43,279 bases of DNA. Source: an uncultured Chthonomonas sp. (GTDB lineage Bacteria; Armatimonadota; Chthonomonadetes; Chthonomonadales; CAJBBX01). The stretch is from NCBI GenBank assembly GCA_903951425.1, contig CAJBBX010000021.1:1-43279 (forward strand), given 5' to 3'. The translations under genes were made by a program, and so were the position numbers. Below, piece after piece: positions 26,999-34,565 of the stretch. The first letter of the stretch is position 1; each line of letters begins with the position of its first letter. Under the pieces are notes generated by a model. It did no database searches. It was not told the origin of the DNA and saw nothing but the letters and a program-made list of their open reading frames with translations.

Positions 26999-29900
26999 AT
27001 GCAGAAGCACCCCGGCCTGACCATCGCCCGGATCGACCGTTTCCTCCGCAACGAACTGACGCCCCTGCTCTGGCAGGATCCCATGCCCCTCCGCGCCGAA
27101 GTTGCCCGCCCTGCCAAGGGGATCGCACCGGCCGATGCCGCCAAGCTCGATTACGCTCCGGTGACCTCCGGCTTCGCCTGGGGGCCCGTCTGGTCGGACG
27201 CATGGTTCCGCCTCAGCGGCTCAGTTCCCGGCGCGTGGGCCGGAGGCACTGTCCTCGCGCGCATCGACTGCGGCGCCGAGTCGATCCTGTGGGATGGCGA
27301 TGACCCCTTGCAGGGCATCGACGGCAACCACGCAGATTTCCTGATCTCGTCCGCGGCAGAGGCTGGCGCCGAGGTGTCGCTGACCATCCAGGCCACGGGC
27401 ATGAACCCGAACGTGAGTTGCGATGGCGCCCCCGTAGAGCCCTCGGCCACGCCGTTCACGTTCCGATGCGCCGAACTGGCACGGATCGATCCCGAGTTGT
27501 GGGGCCTCCACCGCGATGTGAAGGTCTGCCTGGGCCTGCTTCACGAGATGCCCGACACCAGCCCGCGCCGCGGCGCCCTGCTCTACGGCCTCAACGAGGT
27601 GGTGAACCAGTTCGTGCCGGGGGATGCCGAGTCGGTCTCCCGATGCCGCGCCGGGTTGGCCGCCCTGCTGTCGGCTCCCGCCACGGCCACGGCCCACGAC
27701 ATCAGCGCGGTAGGCCATGCCCATATCGACACCGCCTGGCTCTGGCCGCTGGAGCGCACACGGCAGAAGTGCATCCACACGTTCGCCACTGCCACCCGCC
27801 TGATGGACGTCTACCCGGACTACAAGTTCGTCTGCTCGCAGGCGCAGCAGTACGAGTGGATCCAGGAGATGGCGCCGAAGCTCTTCGAGCGGATCAAGGC
27901 AAAGATCGCCACGGGCCAGTGGGAAGTGGCCGGATCGATGTGGGTCGAGGCCGACTGCAACATCACCGGCGGCGAGTCGCTGGTGCGCCAGGTGCTCTAC
28001 GGCAAGCGGTTCTTCATGCAGGAACTGGGCGTTGAGACCCGCGACCTCTGGCTGCCGGATGTCTTCGGGTATGCCGCCAGCCTGCCGCAGATCCTGCAGA
28101 CGGCCGGTGTCGACCGCTTCCTGACCCAGAAGATCAGCTGGAACCAGACCAACAAGTTCCCGCACCACACCTTCTACTGGCAGGGAATCGACGGCACGCG
28201 CATCTTCACGCACTTCCCGCCGGCCGACACCTACAACGGCGACATGAGCCCGAGGGAACTCGCGTTCAACGTGCGCAACTTCCGCGACCACGACCGCTCG
28301 TCTCGCTCGCTCTACGTGTTCGGGTTCGGCGATGGCGGCGGCGGCCCAACGGTCGAGATGCTGGAGAACGCGGCCCGGCTGGGCAACACCGAGGGGTTGC
28401 CGCGGGTCCAGTTGGAGAGGGCCTGCGACTTCTTCGAGAAGGCCATGTCCGAGGCCAAGGACGTGCCGGTCTGGGTAGGGGAGCTCTACCTCGAACTGCA
28501 CCGCGGCACCTACACCACCCAGGCGCGCAACAAGTGGTGGAACCGCAAGTGCGAGTTCATGCTCCGCGACGCCGAGTTCCTGGCCGCGGTGGACCCGCGC
28601 GGGCTGTCGGCCTATCCGGCGCACGCCCTGGAGCGCGCATGGAAGACCGTGCTGACCAACCAGTTCCACGACATCATCCCCGGCTCCTCGGTTCGAGAGG
28701 TCTACGAGGACTCGGACCGCGATTACCAAGCCGTGCATGACACGGTGGCGCCCATTGCGGATGCCGCGCTTCAGTCGCTGGCCGCATCGGTCGACACTAC
28801 CGGCGAAGGCGCGCCGGCGCTTGTGGTGCGCAACTACGGCCACCGCGCCATGGGCGAGCCCGTCACTGTGCCTGTGCCGAAGGAGTGGAATGCCGCCACA
28901 GCCTGGCGCGGCGATGTCTGCGTCGGCCCCGTGCAACTGACCGTCGAGGGAGGCACACCGGTGGCGCTCTTCTCAGACCACTCGGGCGAGGAGGGGCAGG
29001 GCTACACCGTCTACCATCTGCGCGCCAATGCGTATGATGAGGTCAACACCATCACGGCCACGCCGGAGACACTGGACAACGGATTCCTCCGCGTGGAGTT
29101 CAGCGCTGACGGGCAGATCGCCCGCATCTACGACCGCCTGCACGACCGCGAGGTGATGGAGCCGGGCGCAACGGGCAACCAGCTCCAGCTCTTCGATGAT
29201 CGCCCGCTCTTCTGGGACGCCTGGGATATCGACCCGTTCTACCAGGAGAAGGGCCGGGTCATCACGGAGCTTGACAGCGTCGAGGTGCTCGAGGACGGCC
29301 CCGTGCGCGGCGCGCTGCGGTTCACGCGGAGCTTCGGGCAGTCGGTCATCACGCAGACTGTGCGCCTGGCCCGTGACCGCAACCGCATCGAGTTCGTCAC
29401 CGAAGTCGACTGGCACGAGAGTCACAAGCTCCTCAAGGCCGCCTTTCCGGTGGCGATCAACAGCCATCGAGCCACCTTCGAGGTCCAGTACGGCCATGTG
29501 GAGCGGCCGACGCACGCCAACACGAGCTGGGATACAGCCCGGTTCGAGGTCGCTGCCCAGAAGTGGGTGGACCTGAGCGAAGGCGACTACGGCGTGGCGC
29601 TGATGAACGACAGCAAGTACGGCCACGACGTCAACGGCAACACGCTGCGCCTGACGCTGCTCCGCTCGCCCAAGGCGCCGGACCCTGAAGCCGACATGGG
29701 CCACCACACCTTCACTTACGCCCTCGTGCCTCACTACAGCGACTTCCGCAGGGGAGGCGTGGTGGAGGAGGCCTACCGCCTCAATAGTCCGCCGCGCGCC
29801 TGCCTGGCTCCCGCAGGCCAGGCAGGCCCCTTGCCCGCTGAGCAGACATTCTTTGCGGTTAGCCGCGAAGGCGTCGTCATCGAGGCCATCAAGAAGGCCG

Positions 29901-30109
29901 AAGACGAGGACGCGATCCTGGTGCGGCTGTACGAGGCATACAACGCCCGCGGCCCGGTGACCCTCTCGACCGCACTCCCGGTTGTGCAGGCCCATCTCGT
30001 TGACCTGCTGGAGCGCGAGGGTGTCGAACTCTCTGTGGACGACGGCGACATTCGGTTCGACATCAAGCCATTCCAGATCGTCACGATCAGGCTTCGGCTA
30101 AGCCAGTAG
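26999..30109 (+). CDS. GH38 alpha-mannosidase
   Basis: About 1036 residues, the size of cytosolic Man2C1-type enzymes. It hydrolyses terminal alpha-mannose with retention using a zinc-bound active site. The N-terminal beta domain precedes the catalytic (beta/alpha) barrel. That barrel opens with VGHAHIDTAWLWPLERT near residue 238, which carries the zinc His and Asp. The nucleophile Asp is in LWLPDVFGYAASLPQI near residue 353. The middle helical domain has HDIIPGSSVREVYED, and the C-terminal beta-sandwich reaches the end. No signal peptide, so it is cytoplasmic and probably acts on imported oligosaccharides. ATG 26999 has AAAGG 7 bases upstream. The segment RACLAPAGQAGP near residue 935 is encoded by a palindrome and looks inserted. 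Confidence 0.95.
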   Translation: MQKHPGLTIARIDRFLRNELTPLLWQDPMPLRAEVARPAKGIAPADAAKLDYAPVTSGFAWGPVWSDAWFRLSGSVPGAWAGGTVLARIDCGAESILWDGDDPLQGIDGNHADFLISSAAEAGAEVSLTIQATGMNPNVSCDGAPVEPSATPFTFRCAELARIDPELWGLHRDVKVCLGLLHEMPDTSPRRGALLYGLNEVVNQFVPGDAESVSRCRAGLAALLSAPATATAHDISAVGHAHIDTAWLWPLERTRQKCIHTFATATRLMDVYPDYKFVCSQAQQYEWIQEMAPKLFERIKAKIATGQWEVAGSMWVEADCNITGGESLVRQVLYGKRFFMQELGVETRDLWLPDVFGYAASLPQILQTAGVDRFLTQKISWNQTNKFPHHTFYWQGIDGTRIFTHFPPADTYNGDMSPRELAFNVRNFRDHDRSSRSLYVFGFGDGGGGPTVEMLENAARLGNTEGLPRVQLERACDFFEKAMSEAKDVPVWVGELYLELHRGTYTTQARNKWWNRKCEFMLRDAEFLAAVDPRGLSAYPAHALERAWKTVLTNQFHDIIPGSSVREVYEDSDRDYQAVHDTVAPIADAALQSLAASVDTTGEGAPALVVRNYGHRAMGEPVTVPVPKEWNAATAWRGDVCVGPVQLTVEGGTPVALFSDHSGEEGQGYTVYHLRANAYDEVNTITATPETLDNGFLRVEFSADGQIARIYDRLHDREVMEPGATGNQLQLFDDRPLFWDAWDIDPFYQEKGRVITELDSVEVLEDGPVRGALRFTRSFGQSVITQTVRLARDRNRIEFVTEVDWHESHKLLKAAFPVAINSHRATFEVQYGHVERPTHANTSWDTARFEVAAQKWVDLSEGDYGVALMNDSKYGHDVNGNTLRLTLLRSPKAPDPEADMGHHTFTYALVPHYSDFRRGGVVEEAYRLNSPPRACLAPAGQAGPLPAEQTFFAVSREGVVIEAIKKAEDEDAILVRLYEAYNARGPVTLSTALPVVQAHLVDLLEREGVELSVDDGDIRFDIKPFQIVTIRLRLSQ
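29798..29827. repeat. 11-bp perfect inverted repeat inside the mannosidase coding sequence
   Basis: GCCTGCCTGGC (29798-29808) and GCCAGGCAGGC (29817-29827) flank an 8-base loop and are translated in frame. The encoded residues separate two well-formed family segments (RLNSPP and LPAEQTFFAVSREG), as a small inserted repeat would. Confidence 0.6.
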
Positions 30110-30117
30110 CGAGCTCG

Positions 30118-30154
30118 ACGCGGCCCCGTCCATGCCCGGACGGGGCCGCGTTTG
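30118..30154 (+). terminator. Rho-independent terminator after the mannosidase gene
   Basis: A perfect 14-bp stem (30118-30131 with 30138-30151) and 6-base loop, ending in TTT. It starts 8 bases after the stop and abuts the tyrS promoter. Confidence 0.8.
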
Positions 30155-30181
30155 ACCGTCTGTTGGCCCCTCTGCTATACT
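30152..30181 (+). promoter_or_regulatory. Sigma70-type promoter for tyrS
   Basis: TTGACC (30152-30157), an 18-base spacer and TATACT (30176-30181). The transcript would have a leader of about 57 bases, too short for a T-box. Confidence 0.7.
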
Positions 30182-30245
30182 CTGCCTCCCCGGCGGAGCC
30201 CCTCTTGCGGGCATAGCCGGGTACCACAGGAGGTCCTGCCGGCAC

Positions 30246-31472
30246 ATGGACATCGCCCAGCAACTCGCGCTCCTCAAGCGCGGCGCCACAGACATCAAGC
30301 CCGAGGATGGTCTGCTCGAGAAGCTGAAGAAGGCCGAGAAGACCGGCAAGCCCCTGCGCATCAAGCTGGGCCTGGACCCCACCGCGCCGGACATCCACCT
30401 CGGCAGCGCCGTCGTGCTGCGCAAGCTGCGTCAGTTCCAGGACCTGGGCCACGAGGTCACTGTGGTGATCGGCGACTTCACGGCGATGATCGGCGACCCC
30501 TCGGGCCGGAGCGAGACGCGCAAGCAGTTGAGCCGGGCCGACGTCGACGCCAACGCCCGCACCTACGCCGACCAGTACTGCCGCATCCTGGACGCCTCCC
30601 GCACCTCGGTCCGCTTCAATAGCGAATGGCTCGGCACACTCAACTTCCACGAGGTGATCATGCTCGCCGGCCGGACCACCGTGGCGCAGATCATGGAGCG
30701 CGACGACTTCGCGCGCCGCTTCCGCGAGAACCAGACCATCGGCCTCCACGAGCTCATGTATCCGCTCTGCCAGGCATACGACTCCGTGGTGCTGGAGAGC
30801 GACGTGGAGATGGGCGGCAGCGACCAGATGTTCAATATCATGACGGGCCGTGCGCTGCAGGGCCAGTACGGCCAGGATACGCAGATCGGCCTCTTCATGC
30901 CGCTACTGGTGGGCCTTGATGGCGTCCAGAAGATGTCCAAGTCCTTGGGCAACTACATCGGCATCACCGAGCCCGCCAACACCATGTTCGGCAAAGTGAT
31001 GTCGATCCCTGACCGCCTCCTGCGCGACTACTTCATCCTGACGACGGACGTGCCCGACGCCGAAGCCGAGGCGTTGGTCGCAGGAGCGGAGCAGGGAACC
31101 GCCAACCCGCGCGACGTTAAGCGCCGCTTGGCCCGCGAGATCGTCACGATCTACCACGATGCCGCCGCCGCCGAAGCCGCCGATGAGGAGTTCAGGCGCG
31201 TCTACTCGGAGAAGCAGAGGCCTCAGGAGATCCCCACCAAGCCGCTGCCCGCCGAGGCCATGGAGCAGGGCGCCATCTGGGTCTGTCGCCTGCTGGTTGC
31301 CCTGGGCCTGGCGTCGGGCACCGGAGAGGCCCGGCGGCTGGTGCAGCAGGGCGGCGTCCAGATCGAGGACCGCAAGGTGACCGACGCAGCCGAGGAGATC
31401 GCAGTGGCCGACCTGCTTGGCGCGGTGGTGCGTGTAGGTAGCCGCCGGTTCGTCAAGGTCGAGGGCGGATAG
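30246..31472 (+). CDS. tyrS: Tyrosyl-tRNA synthetase
   Basis: A 408-residue class I aminoacyl-tRNA synthetase that charges tRNA-Tyr. The HIGH-like motif is PDIHLGS near residue 48; the KMSKS loop is QKMSKSLGNY near residue 228. GLDPTAPDIHLG followed by VVIGDFTAMIGDPSGRSETR is typical of TyrS. An S4 RNA-binding domain occupies the last 65 residues (ARRLVQQGGVQIEDRKV). AGGAGG (30228-30233) lies 12 bases before the ATG. It has its own promoter, and the BtuD-like gene follows after 26 bases, perhaps by readthrough. Confidence 0.97.
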   Translation: MDIAQQLALLKRGATDIKPEDGLLEKLKKAEKTGKPLRIKLGLDPTAPDIHLGSAVVLRKLRQFQDLGHEVTVVIGDFTAMIGDPSGRSETRKQLSRADVDANARTYADQYCRILDASRTSVRFNSEWLGTLNFHEVIMLAGRTTVAQIMERDDFARRFRENQTIGLHELMYPLCQAYDSVVLESDVEMGGSDQMFNIMTGRALQGQYGQDTQIGLFMPLLVGLDGVQKMSKSLGNYIGITEPANTMFGKVMSIPDRLLRDYFILTTDVPDAEAEALVAGAEQGTANPRDVKRRLAREIVTIYHDAAAAEAADEEFRRVYSEKQRPQEIPTKPLPAEAMEQGAIWVCRLLVALGLASGTGEARRLVQQGGVQIEDRKVTDAAEEIAVADLLGAVVRVGSRRFVKVEGG

Positions 31473-31490
31473 CCGCCTCGCCTCAGGCGG
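31473..31490 (+). other. Hairpin whose right arm holds the presumed btuD ribosome site
   Basis: CCGCCT (31473-31478) can pair with AGGCGG (31485-31490) around a 6-base loop. The right arm is the only Shine-Dalgarno-like sequence before GTG 31499, so pairing would hide it unless ribosomes ending tyrS open it. Confidence 0.4.
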
Positions 31491-31498
31491 AACACGCA

Positions 31499-32761
31499 GT
31501 GAACGCACCGACAGCCGAACGGCTCATCGACGTAGAAGACGTGTCAGCGGGCTATGGGCCTCGTCCCGTGGTATCCGGGGTCACGTTTGCGGCCGCTGCC
31601 GGCGAGGTGGTTGGCCTCATCGGTCCCAACGGCGCCGGCAAATCTACGCTGTTGCGCGCTCTCACGCGGGCGTTGCCGCTTCGGTCCGGCTCCGTGACGC
31701 TTTCGGGCAAGCCGCTACGCTCCTACTCCTCGCTTCAGCTTGCCACCCTACTGGCGTTTGTGCCCCAGTCTGAACCGGCGCTCTTCGACTTCACGGTCGA
31801 GGAGGTGGTCTGGATGGGCAGGCACGCGCTGCGCAGCCTGAAGCGCTCCGATGCATCCGGGGACGCCAGGGCCGTCCGGCGCGCGCTTGCGGCCATGGAC
31901 ATCCTGCATCTAGCGGATCGGCGGGCAAACGCAGTCTCCGGCGGCGAGCATCGGCGCATACTCATCGCGCGAGCGCTGGCACAGGAGGCGCCCATCCTCG
32001 TGCTGGACGAGCCGACAGCCAACCTCGACATCAGCCACGAGCGCGAGGTACTGGAGACGCTGCACGCGGTATCGCAGTCGGCCAATGCCCTCGTCATAGC
32101 GGCCATGCATGACCTCAACAGCGCCGCCGCCGCATGCAGCCGCTTACTGCTTTTGGTTCGCGGCGCCCTGGCCGCCGACGGTTCGCCGGAGCAGGTCCTG
32201 ACGCCCGAGACGCTCGGGGCCGCCTACGGGGCCTCCATGCTCGTGGCTCGAAGTCCCTTCTACGGCACGCCGCTCGTCTCCGCGCAGGCTCGAACACGTG
32301 GGCAGAGCGGGCGGAGCCGACGGGTCCATGTCATCTGCGGCGGCGGGAGCGGTGCAGCCACGTTATCCGCGCTCTGGAGGCAGGGCGCAGAGGTGACGGC
32401 AGGCGTGCTTAACCTGCTGGACGGCGATCAGGAGACCGCGGCGGCGCTAGGCATCGAGCACGCCACCGAGCAGCCCTTCTCGGCGATCGGCCCCGACGCC
32501 GAGGCCGCAGGCCGGGCGCTTGCCCTGAAGGCCGACGCCCTGATCGTGACGGAGGTCGCCGTCGGGCACGGCAACGTGGCCAACCTGCGCATCGCCCTGG
32601 CCGCGGCAGAGGCAGGAACGCAAGTGGTGCTGGTGAACCCCGGCGGATTCGCCGAGAGGAACTTCGCCGACGAGGTAGCCGGAGCGTTGTGGCGCGAACT
32701 CGTTGCGGCATCGGCGACTGCCGACGACGCCACGGCAGCCTGCCTTCTTGCGATCGGCTAG
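31499..32761 (+). CDS. btuD: BtuD-like cobalamin/iron-siderophore ABC ATPase with an extra C-terminal domain
   Basis: 420 residues. Residues 1-250 form an ABC ATPase of the FecE/BtuD group: Walker A GPNGAGKST, signature VSGGEHRR, Walker B LVLDEPTANLD, H-loop AMHDLN. Residues of about 275-420 form a second alpha/beta domain opening with VHVICGGGSGAATLSAL and holding GVLNLLDGDQE and VAVGHGNVANLRIAL. As I recall, a similar extension occurs in haloarchaeal BtuD proteins of about 400 residues. The permease and binding protein are not in the window. The start is GTG 31499, with its only site inside a hairpin. The stop shares CTAG with the convergent RDD gene. A cobalamin role is supported by the extension and by pduO in the window, but iron import is possible. 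Confidence 0.8.
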   Translation: MNAPTAERLIDVEDVSAGYGPRPVVSGVTFAAAAGEVVGLIGPNGAGKSTLLRALTRALPLRSGSVTLSGKPLRSYSSLQLATLLAFVPQSEPALFDFTVEEVVWMGRHALRSLKRSDASGDARAVRRALAAMDILHLADRRANAVSGGEHRRILIARALAQEAPILVLDEPTANLDISHEREVLETLHAVSQSANALVIAAMHDLNSAAAACSRLLLLVRGALAADGSPEQVLTPETLGAAYGASMLVARSPFYGTPLVSAQARTRGQSGRSRRVHVICGGGSGAATLSALWRQGAEVTAGVLNLLDGDQETAAALGIEHATEQPFSAIGPDAEAAGRALALKADALIVTEVAVGHGNVANLRIALAAAEAGTQVVLVNPGGFAERNFADEVAGALWRELVAASATADDATAACLLAIG

Positions 32762-33546
32762 ATCATCCCCTTCTGCTTCACGTGACAGCGCGCCATGGCC
32801 TCAGCGATGTCGGCGTAGTCCCACTGCACGGTCACAGGGAGGTCCAGCTCCAGCCGCTGCAGGACGGGCAGGCATAGGCGCATGGCCACATGCGCCTGAA
32901 CGACAATGGCAAGCTCAGATCGCCGCTCGGTGAACCGCAACAAGCCCAAGAACTCATCATGCTGGAGGTCCAACGGCTCTGGAAGGACCTCCATGTATGC
33001 CGCCACCGCCGGGCCCGCAGGCTGTAGCTTACCGCCCAGTGCATCGCCGAGACCCCGCTCTTTGATCACGAGGGTGCCCGCCGCCAGGTCGCCCAGCCGC
33101 TGGTAGCGTTTGGTCCAGAGCAGGGACAGCGCCCCGATGCCGTAAAGCGGCGGCATGAGGTCGACCATGCGGACCAAGTTGCGGATCGTGGCCGTCAGCA
33201 CGTCCGGCGGGCGGCCGCCCATGCGGATCACGCGCAAGCCCAGCCGCCGCTTGCCCGGCGACTGACCTGCCCAGGCCACCTCAAAGAAGGCGTGGTATCC
33301 GAAGAAGACCAGGAACGACCAGACCACAACCACGGTAGAAGCCCAGATCGGCGCGTCCGAAAGGCGACCTGCGGCAAGTACGTTCAGGGCGCCGGCTATG
33401 CCAAGAACCCCGATGGCGGGTACAACAAGCAGACCTAACTGGATCAGATGGTCCAGCGCCGCCGCCGCCGACCGGGACCCGAGCCCAGCAAGCTCGTAGT
33501 CCACTTCCACGCCTTCGGGAGTTGTCAGCCTGATGGTCCTGCTCAT
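32758..33546 (-). CDS. RDD-family membrane protein
   Basis: 262 residues. The N-terminal part has the family Arg and Asp pattern (SRSAAAALDHLIQLG), two membrane helices (VVPAIGVLGIAGALNVL; STVVVVWSFLVFFGYHAFF), then GQSPGKRRLGLRV, a conserved RDD motif, and a third hydrophobic segment. The last 75 residues are soluble and end in KQKGMI. RDD proteins are often found beside SpoIIM-like genes; some members have been proposed to act in ion transport. Here the SpoIIM gene is divergent, 44 bases away, so a common control region is likely. AAGGAA precedes the ATG. Confidence 0.85.
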   Translation of the reverse strand: MSRTIRLTTPEGVEVDYELAGLGSRSAAAALDHLIQLGLLVVPAIGVLGIAGALNVLAAGRLSDAPIWASTVVVVWSFLVFFGYHAFFEVAWAGQSPGKRRLGLRVIRMGGRPPDVLTATIRNLVRMVDLMPPLYGIGALSLLWTKRYQRLGDLAAGTLVIKERGLGDALGGKLQPAGPAVAAYMEVLPEPLDLQHDEFLGLLRFTERRSELAIVVQAHVAMRLCLPVLQRLELDLPVTVQWDYADIAEAMARCHVKQKGMI

Positions 33547-33590
33547 GGGTTCCTTCTCGGCTTGGAGTTCTGCTCAGGTTACCTCACGCC

Positions 33591-34565
33591 ATGGATGAGC
33601 GCGCCTTTGTCGAGGGGCACAAGGCGACATGGGAGCGGCTGCAGCAGCTGCTCACGGAAGCGGAGCGCGCCGGGCGGTCGCTTCGTGGGCTGACGCGAGG
33701 CTCTGTCCGCGAGATCGGGCCGCTATATCGCCGTGCTGCCGCCGATCTGGCCCATGCCCGCGCCCAGGCGGTGACGCCTGGCCTGGTAGTGCACCTCAAC
33801 TCCCTGGTTTCGAGGGCGTTTGCGTTGCTCTACACCCCTGCCACGCGCGAATGGGGAGGGGTCCGAACGCTGGTGCAACGCGATTTCCCGGCCACAGTGC
33901 GGCGGCGAGTCGGCTTCATTCTGACCGCCTTCGCGGCAACTGCGGCGGGCGCCCTGGCGGCCTATGCGCTGGTCAGCGCCACGAGGGGTAACATCGACCT
34001 GTTCGTCCCGCCCGGCAGCCCCATGCGCTCGTCGCTTGACCAGTGGATGGCAGGCCAGGTAAGCAAGCCCACGCCCCACGCCATCTCGGGCCTCTTCGCC
34101 GGAACGCTTATGGCGAACAACATCCGCGTCTCGTTCCTGGCCTTCGCGTCCGGGGTGCTGCTCGGAGTTCCCACGGTTATCGTCCTGTTCCAGAATGGCC
34201 TCATTCTGGGCGCATTCGCCGGCATGATGACCCATGTCCATGCCCACGGCACCTTCTGGCCGGGCATCCTACCGCACGGGATAACGGAGCTGACGGCGAT
34301 CTTCATCGCCGGAGGCGCGGGACTTGGCCTGGGATGGGCCGTACTGGCGCCTGGAGCCCGCCGCCGCCGCGACGCCGTGGTAAGCGCTGCGCGCGACTCG
34401 GCCGTGCTGGTGCTGGGCACCATCACGCTGCTCATCTTCGCGGGCTTCGTGGAGGCGTTCATATCCCACTCGGCCATGCCGGCGGCTTGGAAGTATCTCT
34501 TCGCCGCCGGCTCCGCCGTTGCGCTCTTCGCCTACCTCGGGTTCTCGGGAAGGGAACCGGGCTAG
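33591..34565 (+). CDS. SpoIIM/DUF95-family membrane protein
   Basis: 324 residues. A soluble helical N-terminal third (DERAFVEGHKATWERLQQLL, shortened here) leads to a basic RRRVGFIL stretch and about five membrane helices. The conserved FAGTLMANNIRVSFLAFASGVLLG block is characteristic of the stage II sporulation protein M family. The HGTFWPGILPHGITELTAIFIAGGAG segment also matches. In spore formers SpoIIM takes part in engulfment; in most other bacteria the role is unknown. Many non-sporulating lineages pair it with RDD, as here. No other sporulation gene is visible. Its stop shares a CTAG with the stop of tldD on the other strand. Confidence 0.85.
   Translation: MDERAFVEGHKATWERLQQLLTEAERAGRSLRGLTRGSVREIGPLYRRAAADLAHARAQAVTPGLVVHLNSLVSRAFALLYTPATREWGGVRTLVQRDFPATVRRRVGFILTAFAATAAGALAAYALVSATRGNIDLFVPPGSPMRSSLDQWMAGQVSKPTPHAISGLFAGTLMANNIRVSFLAFASGVLLGVPTVIVLFQNGLILGAFAGMMTHVHAHGTFWPGILPHGITELTAIFIAGGAGLGLGWAVLAPGARRRRDAVVSAARDSAVLVLGTITLLIFAGFVEAFISHSAMPAAWKYLFAAGSAVALFAYLGFSGREPG

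Noticed and set aside
27221..28936. Minus-strand open frame of 571 codons under the mannosidase gene
   Set aside because: The GH38 frame carries all catalytic motifs; the reverse frame is a high-GC shadow.
30182..30245. T-box riboswitch before tyrS
   Set aside because: The leader is only about 57-65 bases and I see no T-box consensus or antiterminator.
31473..31498. Cobalamin riboswitch before the BtuD-like gene or pduO
   Set aside because: The gaps are too short and contain no B12-box-like sequence.
33591..34565. SpoIIM-like gene as evidence of endospore formation
   Set aside because: The family is common in non-sporulating bacteria beside RDD genes, and no other sporulation gene is present.
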